Shown: piece after piece, positions 9,347 through 18,438 of the stretch
How positions within the stretch are numbered: position 1 is the stretch's first letter
How the letters are laid out: the number at the start of each line of letters is the position of its first letter
NCBI GenBank assembly: GCA_022820925.1
Contig: JAJEEO010000012.1
Location: forward strand, 352,594-416,593
DNA: 64,000 nucleotides
Source of the DNA: Acidimicrobiia bacterium
GTDB taxonomy: Bacteria > Actinomycetota > Acidimicrobiia > Acidimicrobiales > Poriferisodalaceae
Direction: 5' to 3'
Notes under the pieces: model-generated
Databases searched by the model: none
What the model was told of the DNA's origin: nothing
What the model saw: the letters and a program-made list of their open reading frames with translations, nothing else
Made by a program: the position numbers and the translations under genes

Positions 9347-9554
9347 GGTGCGTGTCTCACCTCTGGGGTGTCGTCCAGCGGGGCGTGGATGCTCAGCGCC
9401 CCGATGCAGGGTATGTCACAGCCCAGAGGCTGAGCCGAATGGCGAAGCCGTGGCCCGAGCGGCCCGTGAGCGCAGCGAACCAGAGCGGGAAGCAACAGGT
9501 GACCCGACGGGAGGGCGTGTGAAGCCGCACAGGTTCCTTGGCAGACTTCCCGCC

Positions 9555-10244
9555 ATGGCGAACCCTGTGCTCCTGCTCCATGGCTTCACCGGCTCGGTGG
9601 CGAGCACGTGGCAGCCGACCGGCATCTTGGACCTGCTGGCCGATGGCGGGCGCGAGGTCATCGCGTGGGACCTGCCCGGCCACGGCTCGGCACCCAAGTC
9701 GCACGATCCTGCCGACTACGCAGACATGGAGGCCAAGCTGGTCGAGCGGCTGGCCGAGGAGGCGGGCGATCAGACGGTCGACGGCGTGGGCTTCTCGATG
9801 GGGTCGCGCACGCTGCTGGTGATGGCGTCGATGGCACCAGAACGATTCGGCCGCTTGGTCGTGTCGGGCGTCGGCCGCAACCTGTTCGAGCGCGATGACG
9901 CGCAAGCCGAGCGCATCGCACGGGGAGTGTCGGGCGACGCACCCGCCGATGACGTGCACGCACAGACCTTCGCTCGCTACGCGGCCGAGCCCGATCAGGA
10001 CGGTCTGGCCCTCGCGGCATTCATGCGTCGAGAACACGCGCCGCTGGGCTCAGCGCAGTTCGCAGGCATCACTCATCCCGTGCGGGTCGTTCTCGGCACC
10101 GAGGACTTTGCCGGACCTGCAGATCCGCTGCTCGATGCACTGGCCGACGCCACCTACTCCGAGCTGCGCGGCTGCGACCACTTCGCGACTCCGAAGAACT
10201 TCGGCTTCATCGACGCCGTGATGGAGCACCTCGAGGTGTTCTGA
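9555..10244 (+). CDS. Alpha/beta hydrolase
   Basis: A 229-residue hydrolase that starts directly at the first core strand, NPVLLLHGFTGS, with the oxyanion-hole HG. The nucleophile elbow reads GVGFSMGSRT (Ser in G-F-S-M-G), the acid is in VVLGTEDFAGPAD, and the His in LRGCDHFATPKNF. Substrate unknown; the compact size resembles MhpC or esterase-like enzymes. Start choice is uncertain. The ATG at 9555 fits the fold and has no ribosome site, while the in-frame GTG at 9519 has GGGAGG 5 bases upstream and would add 12 residues. It converges with the DUF4031 gene. Confidence 0.75.
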   Translation: MANPVLLLHGFTGSVASTWQPTGILDLLADGGREVIAWDLPGHGSAPKSHDPADYADMEAKLVERLAEEAGDQTVDGVGFSMGSRTLLVMASMAPERFGRLVVSGVGRNLFERDDAQAERIARGVSGDAPADDVHAQTFARYAAEPDQDGLALAAFMRREHAPLGSAQFAGITHPVRVVLGTEDFAGPADPLLDALADATYSELRGCDHFATPKNFGFIDAVMEHLEVF

Positions 10245-10273
10245 ACCGCTTGGGGGCCCTGCCTCGGGCGGGC

Positions 10274-10552
10274 TCACGGGCGATTGTCGGCCCGGCGGGC
10301 ATTGCGCTGGCGCAAGCCGGCGGCTCGCAGGCGAGCCACGAGCTCGCGGCTGTCGACCGCTACGGCACCTGCGGCCAGTGCACTCTCGCGTTCAGCTTCG
10401 TCTACGTCGTAATGGTCGCCCTGAAACGCCGCCCGCCGCTTGCCGATCGAGGCAGCGAAGCGGTGCAGCTCCTCATAGCTCTCGTCGGAGACGAGGTGCG
10501 CCCAGCGTCGCCCTCGCCACGGCCAACGGGCCTCGTCGACCAGGATGGTCAC
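10274..10552 (-). CDS. DUF4031 domain protein
   Basis: A 92-residue protein starting at GTG 10552 (VTILVDEARWPWRGRRWAHL). The order ILVD--RW---GR-W-HLVSD, ELH-FA--IG, DHYDV, A-GAV-V-SRELV-RLR-AGLR matches the short actinobacterial DUF4031 family almost from end to end. The longer upstream frame has no similarity and is not used. Function is unknown; the conserved Asp/His/Arg residues suggest a small enzyme or nucleotide-binding protein. The neighbours give no clue. Confidence 0.8.
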   Translation of the reverse strand: MTILVDEARWPWRGRRWAHLVSDESYEELHRFAASIGKRRAAFQGDHYDVDEAERESALAAGAVAVDSRELVARLRAAGLRQRNARRADNRP

Positions 10553-10635
10553 GACTGCCTGGCGCTTGCTTGAGCCCGAGGCTGAGTCGCATTTCTGGAG
10601 TGCATTAGAATCGCTCCTCTTCCAGGGCGCCTGCT

Positions 10636-10643
10636 GGGGGAGG
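10636..10643 (+). promoter_or_regulatory. Strong ribosome-binding site deciding the GTG start of the M23 gene
   Basis: GGGGGAGG lies 6 bases before the GTG at 10650. It fixes this start over the longer open frame upstream and leaves a normal signal peptide. Confidence 0.65.
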
Positions 10644-10649
10644 CGCAGC

Positions 10650-11372
10650 GTGAACTGGTTCATTCAGCGAATTCGCCGATCGGCGGGTCCGACACGGCGC
10701 GCTTTCGCGGCCGTCGCGCTGGCCTGCGCGATTGCGCTCGCCACAAGCCCGAGCGTGCATGCCACTGATCTTCCCATCGAGGTTCCGCCCGCCAACTTTC
10801 ACCTGAACGCCTGCTTTCCCGAGCCTGCGCTCCCGACGCTTCCCTACCTGGGGCCTGCCATCGAAGGCGCCCTGATCTACGACGACTGGTTGGCGACCGT
10901 CATCACTGCAGTGCAGGGCTGCGAGCCCATGCGTGTCCCGCTCTTCGGCGAGCTCCGCATGCCGCTGGCTGATCCGGTCATGACCTCCGAGTTCGGGCCT
11001 CGCTTCCACCCGGTACGCAAGCGCTGGCTGCCCCATACGGGCATCGATCTCGTCGACCGGGAACGGCGCTGGCGGGTTGCCGTGTTGGCATCCGGCATGG
11101 GAACCGTCATCGCGGCCGGCGATTTCGCCTTGTACGGGCGCTCCGTCGTCATCGACCACGGAAACCGGGTCGCCACGGTCTATACGCATTTGAGCAGCGT
11201 CACTGTGCGCGAGGGCGACTATGTGCAAGCCGGTGAGCGAATAGGACGGCTGGGTTCGACGGGCGCGGTGACAGGGCCACACCTGCACTTCGAGTTGCGG
11301 CTGGGCGGCGCAGCCGTAGATCCGCTCGACTATGTAGCGCCATGGGCTCAGCCGTCCAACGGTCACGTATGA
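10650..11372 (+). CDS. Secreted M23 family metallopeptidase (LytM-like)
   Basis: A 240-residue protein with a signal peptide (basic QRIRRSAGPTRR, hydrophobic AFAAVALACAIALATS, cut near VHATD) and one M23 domain at about residues 105-235. Zinc ligands are all present: His and Asp of HTGIDL and the HLHFEL pair. The family cuts cross-bridges or stem peptides in peptidoglycan. Landmarks such as SEFGPRFHP, GRSVVIDHGN, YTHLSS and GxxGxTGxxTGPHLHFEL are intact, so an active enzyme is expected. No LysM or coiled coil is present. It ends 25 bases from the convergent AI-2E gene. Confidence 0.9.
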   Translation: MNWFIQRIRRSAGPTRRAFAAVALACAIALATSPSVHATDLPIEVPPANFHLNACFPEPALPTLPYLGPAIEGALIYDDWLATVITAVQGCEPMRVPLFGELRMPLADPVMTSEFGPRFHPVRKRWLPHTGIDLVDRERRWRVAVLASGMGTVIAAGDFALYGRSVVIDHGNRVATVYTHLSSVTVREGDYVQAGERIGRLGSTGAVTGPHLHFELRLGGAAVDPLDYVAPWAQPSNGHV

Positions 11373-11397
11373 CGGCGGGAGTTCCGGCGCCCGCACC

Positions 11398-12609
11398 TCA
11401 GCGCGCCTGCGGTGAGTCGGAGTCGGGAGCTGCACTGGCGTTGGGGGGCGAGCTGCCGGAGTCCTCATCGGTCTCCGGTTCATCGGTGACGTGCGGCTCG
11501 TCTTCGTGGGTCTCGAACAATTCCGACTCGATGAGTTCGTGCCGCTTGATATAGGTGGACACGAAGGCTTGGATGGTTGCAGCAGCCGGAACCGCCAGCA
11601 GCGCTCCGGCTGAGCCCAGCAACGCAGCGCCCACGAGGACCGAGCCGAACGCAACAGCGGGATGGATGTTCATCGTGTGAGCGGTCACCCGGGGCGCGAG
11701 CAGGTAGTTCTCGATCTGCTGGTATGCGAGCACCACGATGAGAACCCACAAGGCGCTGATCGGCTCGTCGAGCAGCGCGATGAGCAACGGCAGCACGCCC
11801 GCCAAGTACGTGCCGACGACCGGCACGAACTGCGACAGCACGCCCACCCACATCGCGAGCGGCAGCGGGAACGGCACGCCGATGATGGCGAAGGCGGCCC
11901 AGTGCACCAGGAAGGCCGCGATTGCGAGCAGCGTCCTGGAGTAGATGTAGCCGCCGGTCTTGTCGATGGCCAGTTCCCAGCCGCGCATCACGGCCGCCTG
12001 GCGGGACGGCACCAGCGCCGAGCAGACCAGTCGGCGCAGCCGCGGGCCGTCCGCGACCAGGTAGAAGGTGAACAGGGCAACGGTCAGCATCTGGATGGCG
12101 ACGTTGACCGCGGCCGAGCCGACCGATACCAGGTTGCCGGCGACGTCCCCCAGCAACGATGCCGCAGTGCCGCCTTCGGTGAACTGGGCTCGCAGATCGT
12201 CGGTGCTGAGCTGGATGCCGAACTGGTCGTCCGCCCAGCGCTCGATATCGGCCAGGTAGCCGGGCGCAGCGTCGATCAGCTTGGTGATCTGGTCGGCCAG
12301 GACCGATGCCATAGCAGCCAGAAACCCCAAGGCCGCCGCGGCGAAGACGCAGAAGACGACTGCGGTGCCGAGCCCGCGTTTCCATCCGCGCCGAGCCAGC
12401 CAGTTGACGGCCGGCTCCATCGCGAACGACAGGAACAGCGACACCAGCAGCACCACCAAGAGGTCGCGCAGCCGGTCGAGCAGCCACGCCGCCGTCGCCA
12501 GACTCACGACGCCCAGCAGGGCGAGCCCGATCGCGCGCGGCACCCAACGAGGCATCCGATCGCGCTCGGGCAGCTGGAGTTCGGCCCTGCGGCGGGCTTC
12601 ACTCGGCAT
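11398..12609 (-). CDS. AI-2E family transporter (PerM/UPF0118)
   Basis: A 403-residue membrane protein of about eight helices: two near the N-terminus (IGLALLGVVSLATAAWLL and LVVLLVSLFLSFAMEP), one after GLGTAVVF, then a soluble stretch (residues 115-200), and a helical C-terminal half with GVLSQFVPVVGTYLAGVLPLL typical of the family. Members are proposed to export autoinducer-2, Na+/Li+ or other solutes; the substrate here is unknown. An acidic Ser/Pro tail of about 35 residues follows. The ATG at 12609 is chosen because GGGGG lies 6 bases ahead. It overlaps the end of the phosphatase gene and is the last gene of a three-gene operon. Confidence 0.85.
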   Translation of the reverse strand: MPSEARRRAELQLPERDRMPRWVPRAIGLALLGVVSLATAAWLLDRLRDLLVVLLVSLFLSFAMEPAVNWLARRGWKRGLGTAVVFCVFAAAALGFLAAMASVLADQITKLIDAAPGYLADIERWADDQFGIQLSTDDLRAQFTEGGTAASLLGDVAGNLVSVGSAAVNVAIQMLTVALFTFYLVADGPRLRRLVCSALVPSRQAAVMRGWELAIDKTGGYIYSRTLLAIAAFLVHWAAFAIIGVPFPLPLAMWVGVLSQFVPVVGTYLAGVLPLLIALLDEPISALWVLIVVLAYQQIENYLLAPRVTAHTMNIHPAVAFGSVLVGAALLGSAGALLAVPAAATIQAFVSTYIKRHELIESELFETHEDEPHVTDEPETDEDSGSSPPNASAAPDSDSPQAR

Positions 12610-13420
12610 GGCCATCCCCCTGACGGGTGGCCATGGCGTCGACGACCGCGGCGTGGACCATGCCATTGGTGGCGATGCCATTGCGGTTGCGATACTCGGG
12701 CCGGCCGTCGACGTCGGTGAAGATTCCGCCGGCCTCCGACATGATCACCGGCATCGGAGCGAGATCCCATGTCTCGCATACCGGATCGATCATCGCCTCA
12801 GCCTGCCCGGTGGCAACCAGGAAGTAGCCGTATGCGTCGCCCCACGTGCGCATCATCGCGCCGCCGGAGCGCAACGCCTCGAATTGGGTCGGTTCGAAGG
12901 TGTTGTAGTCCGAGGTGTTGACGAGCGCTCCGCTGAGCTGCGCGTGAAGGCTCACCGAGCAGCGATGGCCGTCCAGCCAGCAGCCGGTGCCCCTCCCGGC
13001 GGCGAGCGTCTGCCCGAGCACCGGCAGGTCGATGACGCCTACCAGCGGACCGTGAGGATCCACCAGCGCCACGAGCGTGGCGTACAGGGGAACGCCTCGC
13101 ACAAAGCCCCGCGTCCCATCGATGGGGTCGACGATCCATGTCCGGCCCTCTGGCCGGATCGCACCGCCCTCTTCCTCGCCGAAGATCGCGTCATCGGGAA
13201 ACTGCTCACCGATCCGGTCCCGGACGAGGCGTTCCGCCGCCCGGTCGGCTTCGGTCACCTCGGTACCGTCCCGCTTCCAGGTGACACCGAGATCGCGACG
13301 GCCGAACCACCGCAGCGTGAGAGCTCCCGCGTCTGCGGCGATCTCGCGTGCCGCCCCGACCAGCGCTTCGGTGGCGTCCGGTGGCTCCGCTTCCGCTGGG
13401 CCGCTGGCTGGCTGGTTCAC
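12599..13420 (-). CDS. Inositol monophosphatase family protein
   Basis: A 273-residue Mg2+-dependent phosphatase, possibly histidinol-phosphatase (HisN-type) or inositol-1-phosphatase. All metal motifs are visible: FGEEEGG, WIVDPIDGTRGFV and, near the C-terminus, CETWDLAPMPVIMSEAGG. Length is normal for the family. The GTG at 13420 overlaps the antiporter stop as GTGA, so translation should be coupled. Which phosphate ester is cleaved cannot be told from sequence alone; HisN-like enzymes in actinobacteria look very similar. Confidence 0.9.
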   Translation of the reverse strand: MNQPASGPAEAEPPDATEALVGAAREIAADAGALTLRWFGRRDLGVTWKRDGTEVTEADRAAERLVRDRIGEQFPDDAIFGEEEGGAIRPEGRTWIVDPIDGTRGFVRGVPLYATLVALVDPHGPLVGVIDLPVLGQTLAAGRGTGCWLDGHRCSVSLHAQLSGALVNTSDYNTFEPTQFEALRSGGAMMRTWGDAYGYFLVATGQAEAMIDPVCETWDLAPMPVIMSEAGGIFTDVDGRPEYRNRNGIATNGMVHAAVVDAMATRQGDGHAE

Positions 13421-15060
13421 TCGCCCCGCCCCGGGCTCTGCCACGGCAGCCGGCGAGGCCGCGGCGGCTGGTCGGACTCCGGCAGGTTCAGCGGGAAGGT
13501 GAGCACCGGCACCGGGAGCTGCCGTGCGATGCGCTCGGACGGCAGCAGCACCAAGCGGGAGGCTCCGGCCGGCGGGCGCGGGGCGAACAGGACGACGAGG
13601 TCCGCCTGGTGCTGACTGCGCGAGCGCACCACCGCACCGGTGAAGCTCTCGTTTCGCAGCGAACGGAACTCGAAGTCGACGTCTCGGCTCCCGCATCGCT
13701 CGCCAATCTGCGCCGCGTGCGGCTCGTCTCGCTCGCCTGGCATCAGCACCACCAGCGACGAGCGCCATCGGGCCGCCTGGTCGATCAGCCATTCGGGCAG
13801 CTCCACCGGGACCGGTGCTGCCACCAGCACACGTGCGGGCAGCTCGAACTCTTCGGGGGCAGAGCCGGTGTCGTCCTCCTCGGACGACCAGTCGCGCAGG
13901 TCCCGGGCAACGAAGAGGGGCCCGATCAGCTCGAACAGCACCACGCCACCGAGCACCACGGTGGCGGCCTCAACGCCGGCATCGGAACCGACGTCGCTCA
14001 AGCGTTCCGAAGCGAGGACTGCGAGGCCGACGGCCACACCCGCCTGAGGCGTCAGGTTGACCCCCAGTCGAAACGAACGCCGCCAGCCGAGGCCGCCGGT
14101 GAGGCCGCCGGCGAGGCCGCCGACGATCTTGGCCGCCACGCGCACGACGATGTAGGCGACGCCGACCAGCCCGACCTTGGGAACATCCGACAGGTGGATG
14201 GACGCACCGGCCAGCGCGAAGAACAGCAGGTAGAGCGGCTGCTCGATGGTCTTGATCGTCCTGAAGAGGCGCACCGAGAATGCCTGCGGCGACAATGTCG
14301 CCGCCGTGGCGCCTGCGACGAGCGCTGCCAGCGGCAGCGAGATCTCGGCGAATCCGGCAACGGTCCACGCGATCACGATGTGCACCAGCACGAACAGCAG
14401 CAGTTCACCGGAGGTCTCGATCTGGAATCCGAGTCGCGAGATGAACCAGCCCAGGATCAGTCCCAGCACTGCGCCGCCGATGCCCAGCTGGACGAAGTTC
14501 ACCAGCGCGCCGCCGATGTCGGCGGCTTCGTCCGACAGCAGCAGCGCAATCGGGAGCACCGCAGCGAATGTGGTCGTTGCGAGCGCGTCCGACACGGCAT
14601 GGGTGCCCACGATGCCGGTGGGATAGCTGCCGCGGGCACGAACGGAGGTCACGATGTGCGCGATCGTCATCGGCGCGCCGGCACCGGCGAGCGCGCCGAG
14701 CACCAGCGCGACCGGACGGTCGGCGCCGAGCCTGCTCGTCACCCAGAACACAGCGACTGCGCTCAGCGCGAATTGGATGACACCTGTCGTGAGCGTCCAT
14801 CTCGCAGCTCTCAGTGCCCGCACCGACACTCGCTCGCCGATCACGAACATGAGCACGGCCAGCGCTACCTCGGTGACAGGCCGCAGCGCGATCAACGACG
14901 GCTCGTCGATCAGCTGCATGAACGGCGGCCCTGACGGGCCCAGCAGCGCACCGACGATGAGGAAGGCGACCAGCTCGGGCAAGTGATGTCGCGCCAGCAG
15001 CCGGCTGGCCAGATACGCCAGCCAAGCCAGCACGGCGAACGCGACGAGCGTGTCGTTCAC
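13417..15060 (-). CDS. Cation:proton antiporter (CPA2-like) with C-terminal stress-protein-like domain
   Basis: A 547-residue protein. Residues 1-400 carry about twelve membrane helices with the CPA2 look: LPELVAFLIVGALLGPSGP, EVALAVLMFVIGERVS, GAGAPMTIAHIV and HAVSDALATTTFAAVLP with a membrane Asp. The last 150 residues form a soluble domain (ARVLVAAPVPVELPEWLID ... QADLVVLFAPRPP) resembling a universal-stress-protein fold rather than the usual TrkA domain; this is inference. It is the first gene of the operon with the phosphatase and AI-2E genes. GTG start at 15060 without a clear ribosome site. Confidence 0.85.
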   Translation of the reverse strand: MNDTLVAFAVLAWLAYLASRLLARHHLPELVAFLIVGALLGPSGPPFMQLIDEPSLIALRPVTEVALAVLMFVIGERVSVRALRAARWTLTTGVIQFALSAVAVFWVTSRLGADRPVALVLGALAGAGAPMTIAHIVTSVRARGSYPTGIVGTHAVSDALATTTFAAVLPIALLLSDEAADIGGALVNFVQLGIGGAVLGLILGWFISRLGFQIETSGELLLFVLVHIVIAWTVAGFAEISLPLAALVAGATAATLSPQAFSVRLFRTIKTIEQPLYLLFFALAGASIHLSDVPKVGLVGVAYIVVRVAAKIVGGLAGGLTGGLGWRRSFRLGVNLTPQAGVAVGLAVLASERLSDVGSDAGVEAATVVLGGVVLFELIGPLFVARDLRDWSSEEDDTGSAPEEFELPARVLVAAPVPVELPEWLIDQAARWRSSLVVLMPGERDEPHAAQIGERCGSRDVDFEFRSLRNESFTGAVVRSRSQHQADLVVLFAPRPPAGASRLVLLPSERIARQLPVPVLTFPLNLPESDQPPRPRRLPWQSPGRGE

Positions 15061-15138
15061 TGTCGTGTCACCGCCCCGGCAGGCGCCAGAACCATGTGCT
15101 CAGGGAGTCGATCAGCTCCCAGATGACTCAGGCCCAGG

Positions 15139-15945
15139 TCAATCAGTGGCAGCCGAGACCGGCTCGAAGTTGGGGTCGCGCTGCTCCACGAAACTCTGGA
15201 CGCCTTCCTTGAAGTCCGGTCGTGCGAGCGATTCCCGCATGAGCGCGTTGGACTCCTCCAGAGCGTCGCTCCGTGCCTCATCGAGCTGTCCCCACACCTG
15301 GCGCTTGATCTGGGCCATCGACCACGGAGCGCTGAAACGACCCAGATCACGCGCGTAGCTGATTGCCTCGTCGAGCAGCTCATCGGGCGAAAAGACCCTG
15401 CTGACCACACCCATCTCCTTGGCCTCCTCGGCCAGGAAGACGCGGCCCGACATGAGAATGTCGAGCGCATTCGACGGACCGACCACACGGGGCAGCATCC
15501 ACGAGACGCCGTGCTCGGCAATGAGGCCACGTCGCACGAATGCACTCGTGAACTTGGCCCCCTGAGCCGCGAACCGGACATCGCACATCATGGCGTGCAC
15601 GAAGCCCAGCCCGGCGCATGCTCCGTTGATCGCTGCCACCACCGGCTTGGGGATGGACAGGGCGTAGTCGTGGCGCTCGTTTCGCAGGCGGGGCGGGGCC
15701 TCGTCGGATCCTTCGCCTTGCCCGCTGCTGATTCCCTGCAGGTTGTCCATGTCGGCCCCGGCGCAGAATCCCCGGCCCGCTCCGGTCACCACGATGGCGC
15801 GGACGTCAGGATCGGCGGCAGCCCGATCGAGGGCGTCGAAGTAGCCCGTTCCCAACTCGCCAGTCCATGCGTTCAAGCGCTCGGGACGGTTCAGCGTGAT
15901 GACTGCTACGCCGTCATCGGCCTCGTACAGCACTGTGTCATTCAT
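15139..15945 (-). CDS. Enoyl-CoA hydratase/isomerase family protein
   Basis: A 268-residue crotonase-fold enzyme for a beta-oxidation-type step. Visible are VAVITLNRPERLNAW, the first oxyanion-hole segment GRGFCAGADMD, the second oxyanion Gly in NGACAGLGFVHAMMCDVR, and a catalytic Glu candidate in RRGLIAEHGVSW. The sequence is close to mycobacterial EchA-type proteins. AAGGAG 8 bases before the ATG at 15945 supports the start. The substrate chain is unknown. It may be cotranscribed with the cyclophilin gene, whose stop is 42 bases upstream. Confidence 0.9.
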   Translation of the reverse strand: MNDTVLYEADDGVAVITLNRPERLNAWTGELGTGYFDALDRAAADPDVRAIVVTGAGRGFCAGADMDNLQGISSGQGEGSDEAPPRLRNERHDYALSIPKPVVAAINGACAGLGFVHAMMCDVRFAAQGAKFTSAFVRRGLIAEHGVSWMLPRVVGPSNALDILMSGRVFLAEEAKEMGVVSRVFSPDELLDEAISYARDLGRFSAPWSMAQIKRQVWGQLDEARSDALEESNALMRESLARPDFKEGVQSFVEQRDPNFEPVSAATD

Positions 15946-15987
15946 CCGGCTTCTCCTTGCCCGTACCGATGCGCCACAGTACTCGCA

Positions 15988-16464
15988 CTAGTTCTGAGAG
16001 ACCTCTTCCACGGTGACGGTGTCCATCGTGTCGCCGACGGCGATGGCGAGGGCCACGTCCATGCCCTCAGTCACGTGACCGAACAGGTTGTACGCGGGCT
16101 GCAGCTTGGCGCGGCAGTCGTCAATGCAGATGAAGAACTGGCTGCCGTTGGTGTCCGGCCCGGCATTGGCCATCGCGACCGCGCCCAGCGTGTATTCCGC
16201 CTTCACCGGCTCGTCAGCGAAGCGGTATCCCGGGCCGCCGCGGCCTGAGCCTTCAGGGCAGCCGCCCTGGATGACGAAGTCGGGCACGACTCGATGGAAG
16301 GTGAGACCGGTGTAGTAGCCGTCCTGGGCCAGGTTCACGAAGTTGTTCACCGTCACCGGCGCGAGCTGGGGGTCGAGGTCCATGACGATGCGGCCTTTGG
16401 ACGTGTCGAGCGTGACACGCCAGATCGCATCGGTGTTGATGTTCATTGCAGGTGCAGAAGCCAT
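15988..16464 (-). CDS. Peptidylprolyl isomerase, cyclophilin type
   Basis: A 158-residue single-domain cyclophilin that speeds proline cis-trans isomerisation; no signal peptide, so cytoplasmic. Core motifs are present: NNFVNLAQDGYYTGLTFHRV with the catalytic Arg neighbourhood, FVIQGGCPEGSGRGGPGY, GAVAMANAGPDTNGSQFFI and NLFGHVTEGMDV. The Trp of many cyclophilins is replaced around YNLFGHV, usual for bacterial short forms. A TAGCGT box lies 9 bases ahead of the ATG. Confidence 0.93.
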   Translation of the reverse strand: MASAPAMNINTDAIWRVTLDTSKGRIVMDLDPQLAPVTVNNFVNLAQDGYYTGLTFHRVVPDFVIQGGCPEGSGRGGPGYRFADEPVKAEYTLGAVAMANAGPDTNGSQFFICIDDCRAKLQPAYNLFGHVTEGMDVALAIAVGDTMDTVTVEEVSQN

Positions 16465-16473
16465 GAAGCGCCG

Positions 16474-16479
16474 ACGCTA
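16474..16479 (-). promoter_or_regulatory. TAGCGT -10 box of cyclophilin gene
   Basis: TAGCGT on the minus strand, 9 bases before the ATG at 16464, predicts an almost leaderless mRNA. Confidence 0.4.
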
Positions 16480-16497
16480 CCTGTAATGGCCTCCGGG

Positions 16498-16524
16498 CGA
16501 ACGCCGGCGAAGCTTCGGCGTTCG
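16498..16524 (-). terminator. Hairpin after the amidohydrolase gene
   Basis: Perfect 9-bp inverted repeat CGAACGCCG / CGGCGTTCG with a 9-base loop, 34 bases past the stop of the amidohydrolase gene and before the cyclophilin promoter. There is no U-run, as is common in GC-rich actinobacteria. Confidence 0.45.
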
Positions 16525-16557
16525 CAAGAGTCAGCCGGCGGAGCCTTGGCGCTCGCA

Positions 16558-18288
16558 CTAATCGGTGGAACGCAGCGTCTTTCCGCTGAGCGCGCCGGTG
16601 TGCTCGCCGTCGCGCATGAACACCTGCCCGTTCACCAGCGTGGCGTCATAGCCGGCGCCGCGCTGGATGTAGCGGCCCGCGCCGCCCGGGAAGTCGTACA
16701 CGTACTCCGGACCCGACAGCGACAGGCCTTCGAGGTCGATGACGTTGATGTCGGCGAACCGTCCGGCCTCGAGCCGCCCCCGGTCGACCAGCCCGAACAG
16801 ATCGGCGGTGTCGGAGGTGATCCGCCGGATGCCCTCGGGCAGCGAGAAGAACCCGTTGTCGCGCACCCAGTGGCTCAAGAAGAACGTGGGCTGGCTGGAG
16901 TCCATGATCTGCCCCACGTGCGCCCCCGCGTCGGCGAGGCCCATCACGATGGAGTCGTGGCTGAGCATCCGCTCGATCGCATCGAAGTCCTGGTTCAGCA
17001 CCGGCAGGCTCAGCATCACGGTGCCGTCGGAGCGATCGGTCGCCTCCAGGAACAGCTCCACCGGCGTCACCCCGGCGGCCGCGGCCTGTGCTTCGAGCGT
17101 GCCGTCGGGGCCGATCCGGTAGTTCGGGTTGACCGCATCGAGCAGGTACAGCCGGCTCAGGTCGACCAGCGAGTTCGCCATGCCGGTCGAGTTCTTGCCA
17201 GACGAATCAGCCTTCGAGTTGGCCTCTGCCACCAAGGCCGCGCGTGTCGCAGGGTCGCGGATCGCCTCGAGGCGCCCGGCCACGTCGAGGCCGCGCAGCG
17301 ATCGCCACGTCTCGCCCGCCCGATCCCACGGTGTGCGGTGCTGGATGCCCAGCACGACGCCGATGGCACGGCAGGTGGTCTGCGGTCGCAGCTTCGCGCC
17401 CGCGGCGTTCTGCTCGGTGACGTAGCCGAGCACCAGGTCGCTCATCTCGGGCTTGCGCGCCGAATACACCAGGCCGAAGGTGCTGGGCCGGCCGCTGCGC
17501 CGCGTGATCTCGCCGAGCACTTCGATCTCGTGGCGGCCTCCGGCGAAGTCCGGCCCGGCTGCCTCGAAGCGAGGTGCCGATTCGAACACGCCGCGGCCAT
17601 GGCGGCCGAGGACGTCGCTGAAGGCGTACAGCTCGTTGTCATCGGCGAACGTGCCCGGGATCGGGCGCCCGTCGGGCGTGCGATGGAGCAGCGTGCGCGA
17701 TGTCGAGAAGCCCAACGCGCCGGACCCCATCGCCTCGTCCACCAGCTCGCACATCGCTGCGATCTGGGATTCCGATGCAGGACGCTCATCGAGGCTGTCA
17801 GGTCCCATCGTGTGCCAGCGCACCGCGACGTGGCCGACCATGCCGCCGACGTTGAGGCCCTTGGGCATGCCGTCCAGGAAAGCCAGGTACTCGCCGTAGG
17901 AACGCCAGTCCCACGGAAGGCCCTGCATCATCGACTGCTTCGGAATGTCCTCGACAGACTCCATGACCTCGGCGATGTACTCGATGTCCTCGGTCTTCAC
18001 GGGAGCGAACGTGACCCCGCAGTTGCCCATCACCACTGAGGTCACCCCGTGCCAGCACGAGCTCGAGCCGATGGGGTCCCAGGCCAGCTGCGCGTCGAGG
18101 TGAGTGTGGATATCGACGAAGCCTGGCGTCACCACCTTGCCCGCGGCGTCGATCTCAGTGCGCCCGGCGTCGGGCACCTCTCCGACCATCGTGATCCGCT
18201 CGCCGTCGATGGCGACGTCGGCAACCATGGCATCGCTGCCGGTCCCGTCGACCACCAGGCCGCCTCGAATGACCGTGTCGTGCGACAT
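16558..18288 (-). CDS. D-aminoacylase-like amidohydrolase (amidohydrolase family 3)
   Basis: A 576-residue TIM-barrel metalloenzyme. It opens with the composite beta-domain (TVIRGGLVVDGTG ... VVTPGFVDIHTHLDAQLAWD), holding the HTH zinc ligands, followed by GVTSVVMGNCGVTFAPVK, whose Cys is a metal ligand in N-acyl-D-amino-acid deacylases. Near the C-terminus GLADAGAHVGQIMD supplies the late Asp. Relatives hydrolyse N-acyl-D-amino acids, dihydropyrimidine-like rings or N-acylated small molecules, so the substrate is open. GGGGAG 6 bases before the ATG at 18288 supports the start. It is transcribed away from the lipoprotein gene. Confidence 0.88.
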   Translation of the reverse strand: MSHDTVIRGGLVVDGTGSDAMVADVAIDGERITMVGEVPDAGRTEIDAAGKVVTPGFVDIHTHLDAQLAWDPIGSSSCWHGVTSVVMGNCGVTFAPVKTEDIEYIAEVMESVEDIPKQSMMQGLPWDWRSYGEYLAFLDGMPKGLNVGGMVGHVAVRWHTMGPDSLDERPASESQIAAMCELVDEAMGSGALGFSTSRTLLHRTPDGRPIPGTFADDNELYAFSDVLGRHGRGVFESAPRFEAAGPDFAGGRHEIEVLGEITRRSGRPSTFGLVYSARKPEMSDLVLGYVTEQNAAGAKLRPQTTCRAIGVVLGIQHRTPWDRAGETWRSLRGLDVAGRLEAIRDPATRAALVAEANSKADSSGKNSTGMANSLVDLSRLYLLDAVNPNYRIGPDGTLEAQAAAAGVTPVELFLEATDRSDGTVMLSLPVLNQDFDAIERMLSHDSIVMGLADAGAHVGQIMDSSQPTFFLSHWVRDNGFFSLPEGIRRITSDTADLFGLVDRGRLEAGRFADINVIDLEGLSLSGPEYVYDFPGGAGRYIQRGAGYDATLVNGQVFMRDGEHTGALSGKTLRSTD

Positions 18289-18383
18289 TGCGCGCTCCCC
18301 TGCTCGTCCCAGCCTGCGTAGCCGAGCTTAGAGCCGCGCCGGGCCGTCACGCTGTTGTCTCCCCTCTCGTGCGCTGGCTTCGG

Positions 18384-18389
18384 TACTCT
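18384..18389 (+). promoter_or_regulatory. TACTCT -10 box ahead of the lipoprotein gene
   Basis: TACTCT lies 7 bases before an in-frame ATG at 18397 and 49 before the GTG at 18439. It could give a leaderless longer form or a short leader with a ribosome site for the GTG. Confidence 0.4.
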
Positions 18390-18438
18390 GCATTGGATGC
18401 CGACTCCCCACCGGAGCGTGACTGGAAGGGCGACTGCC

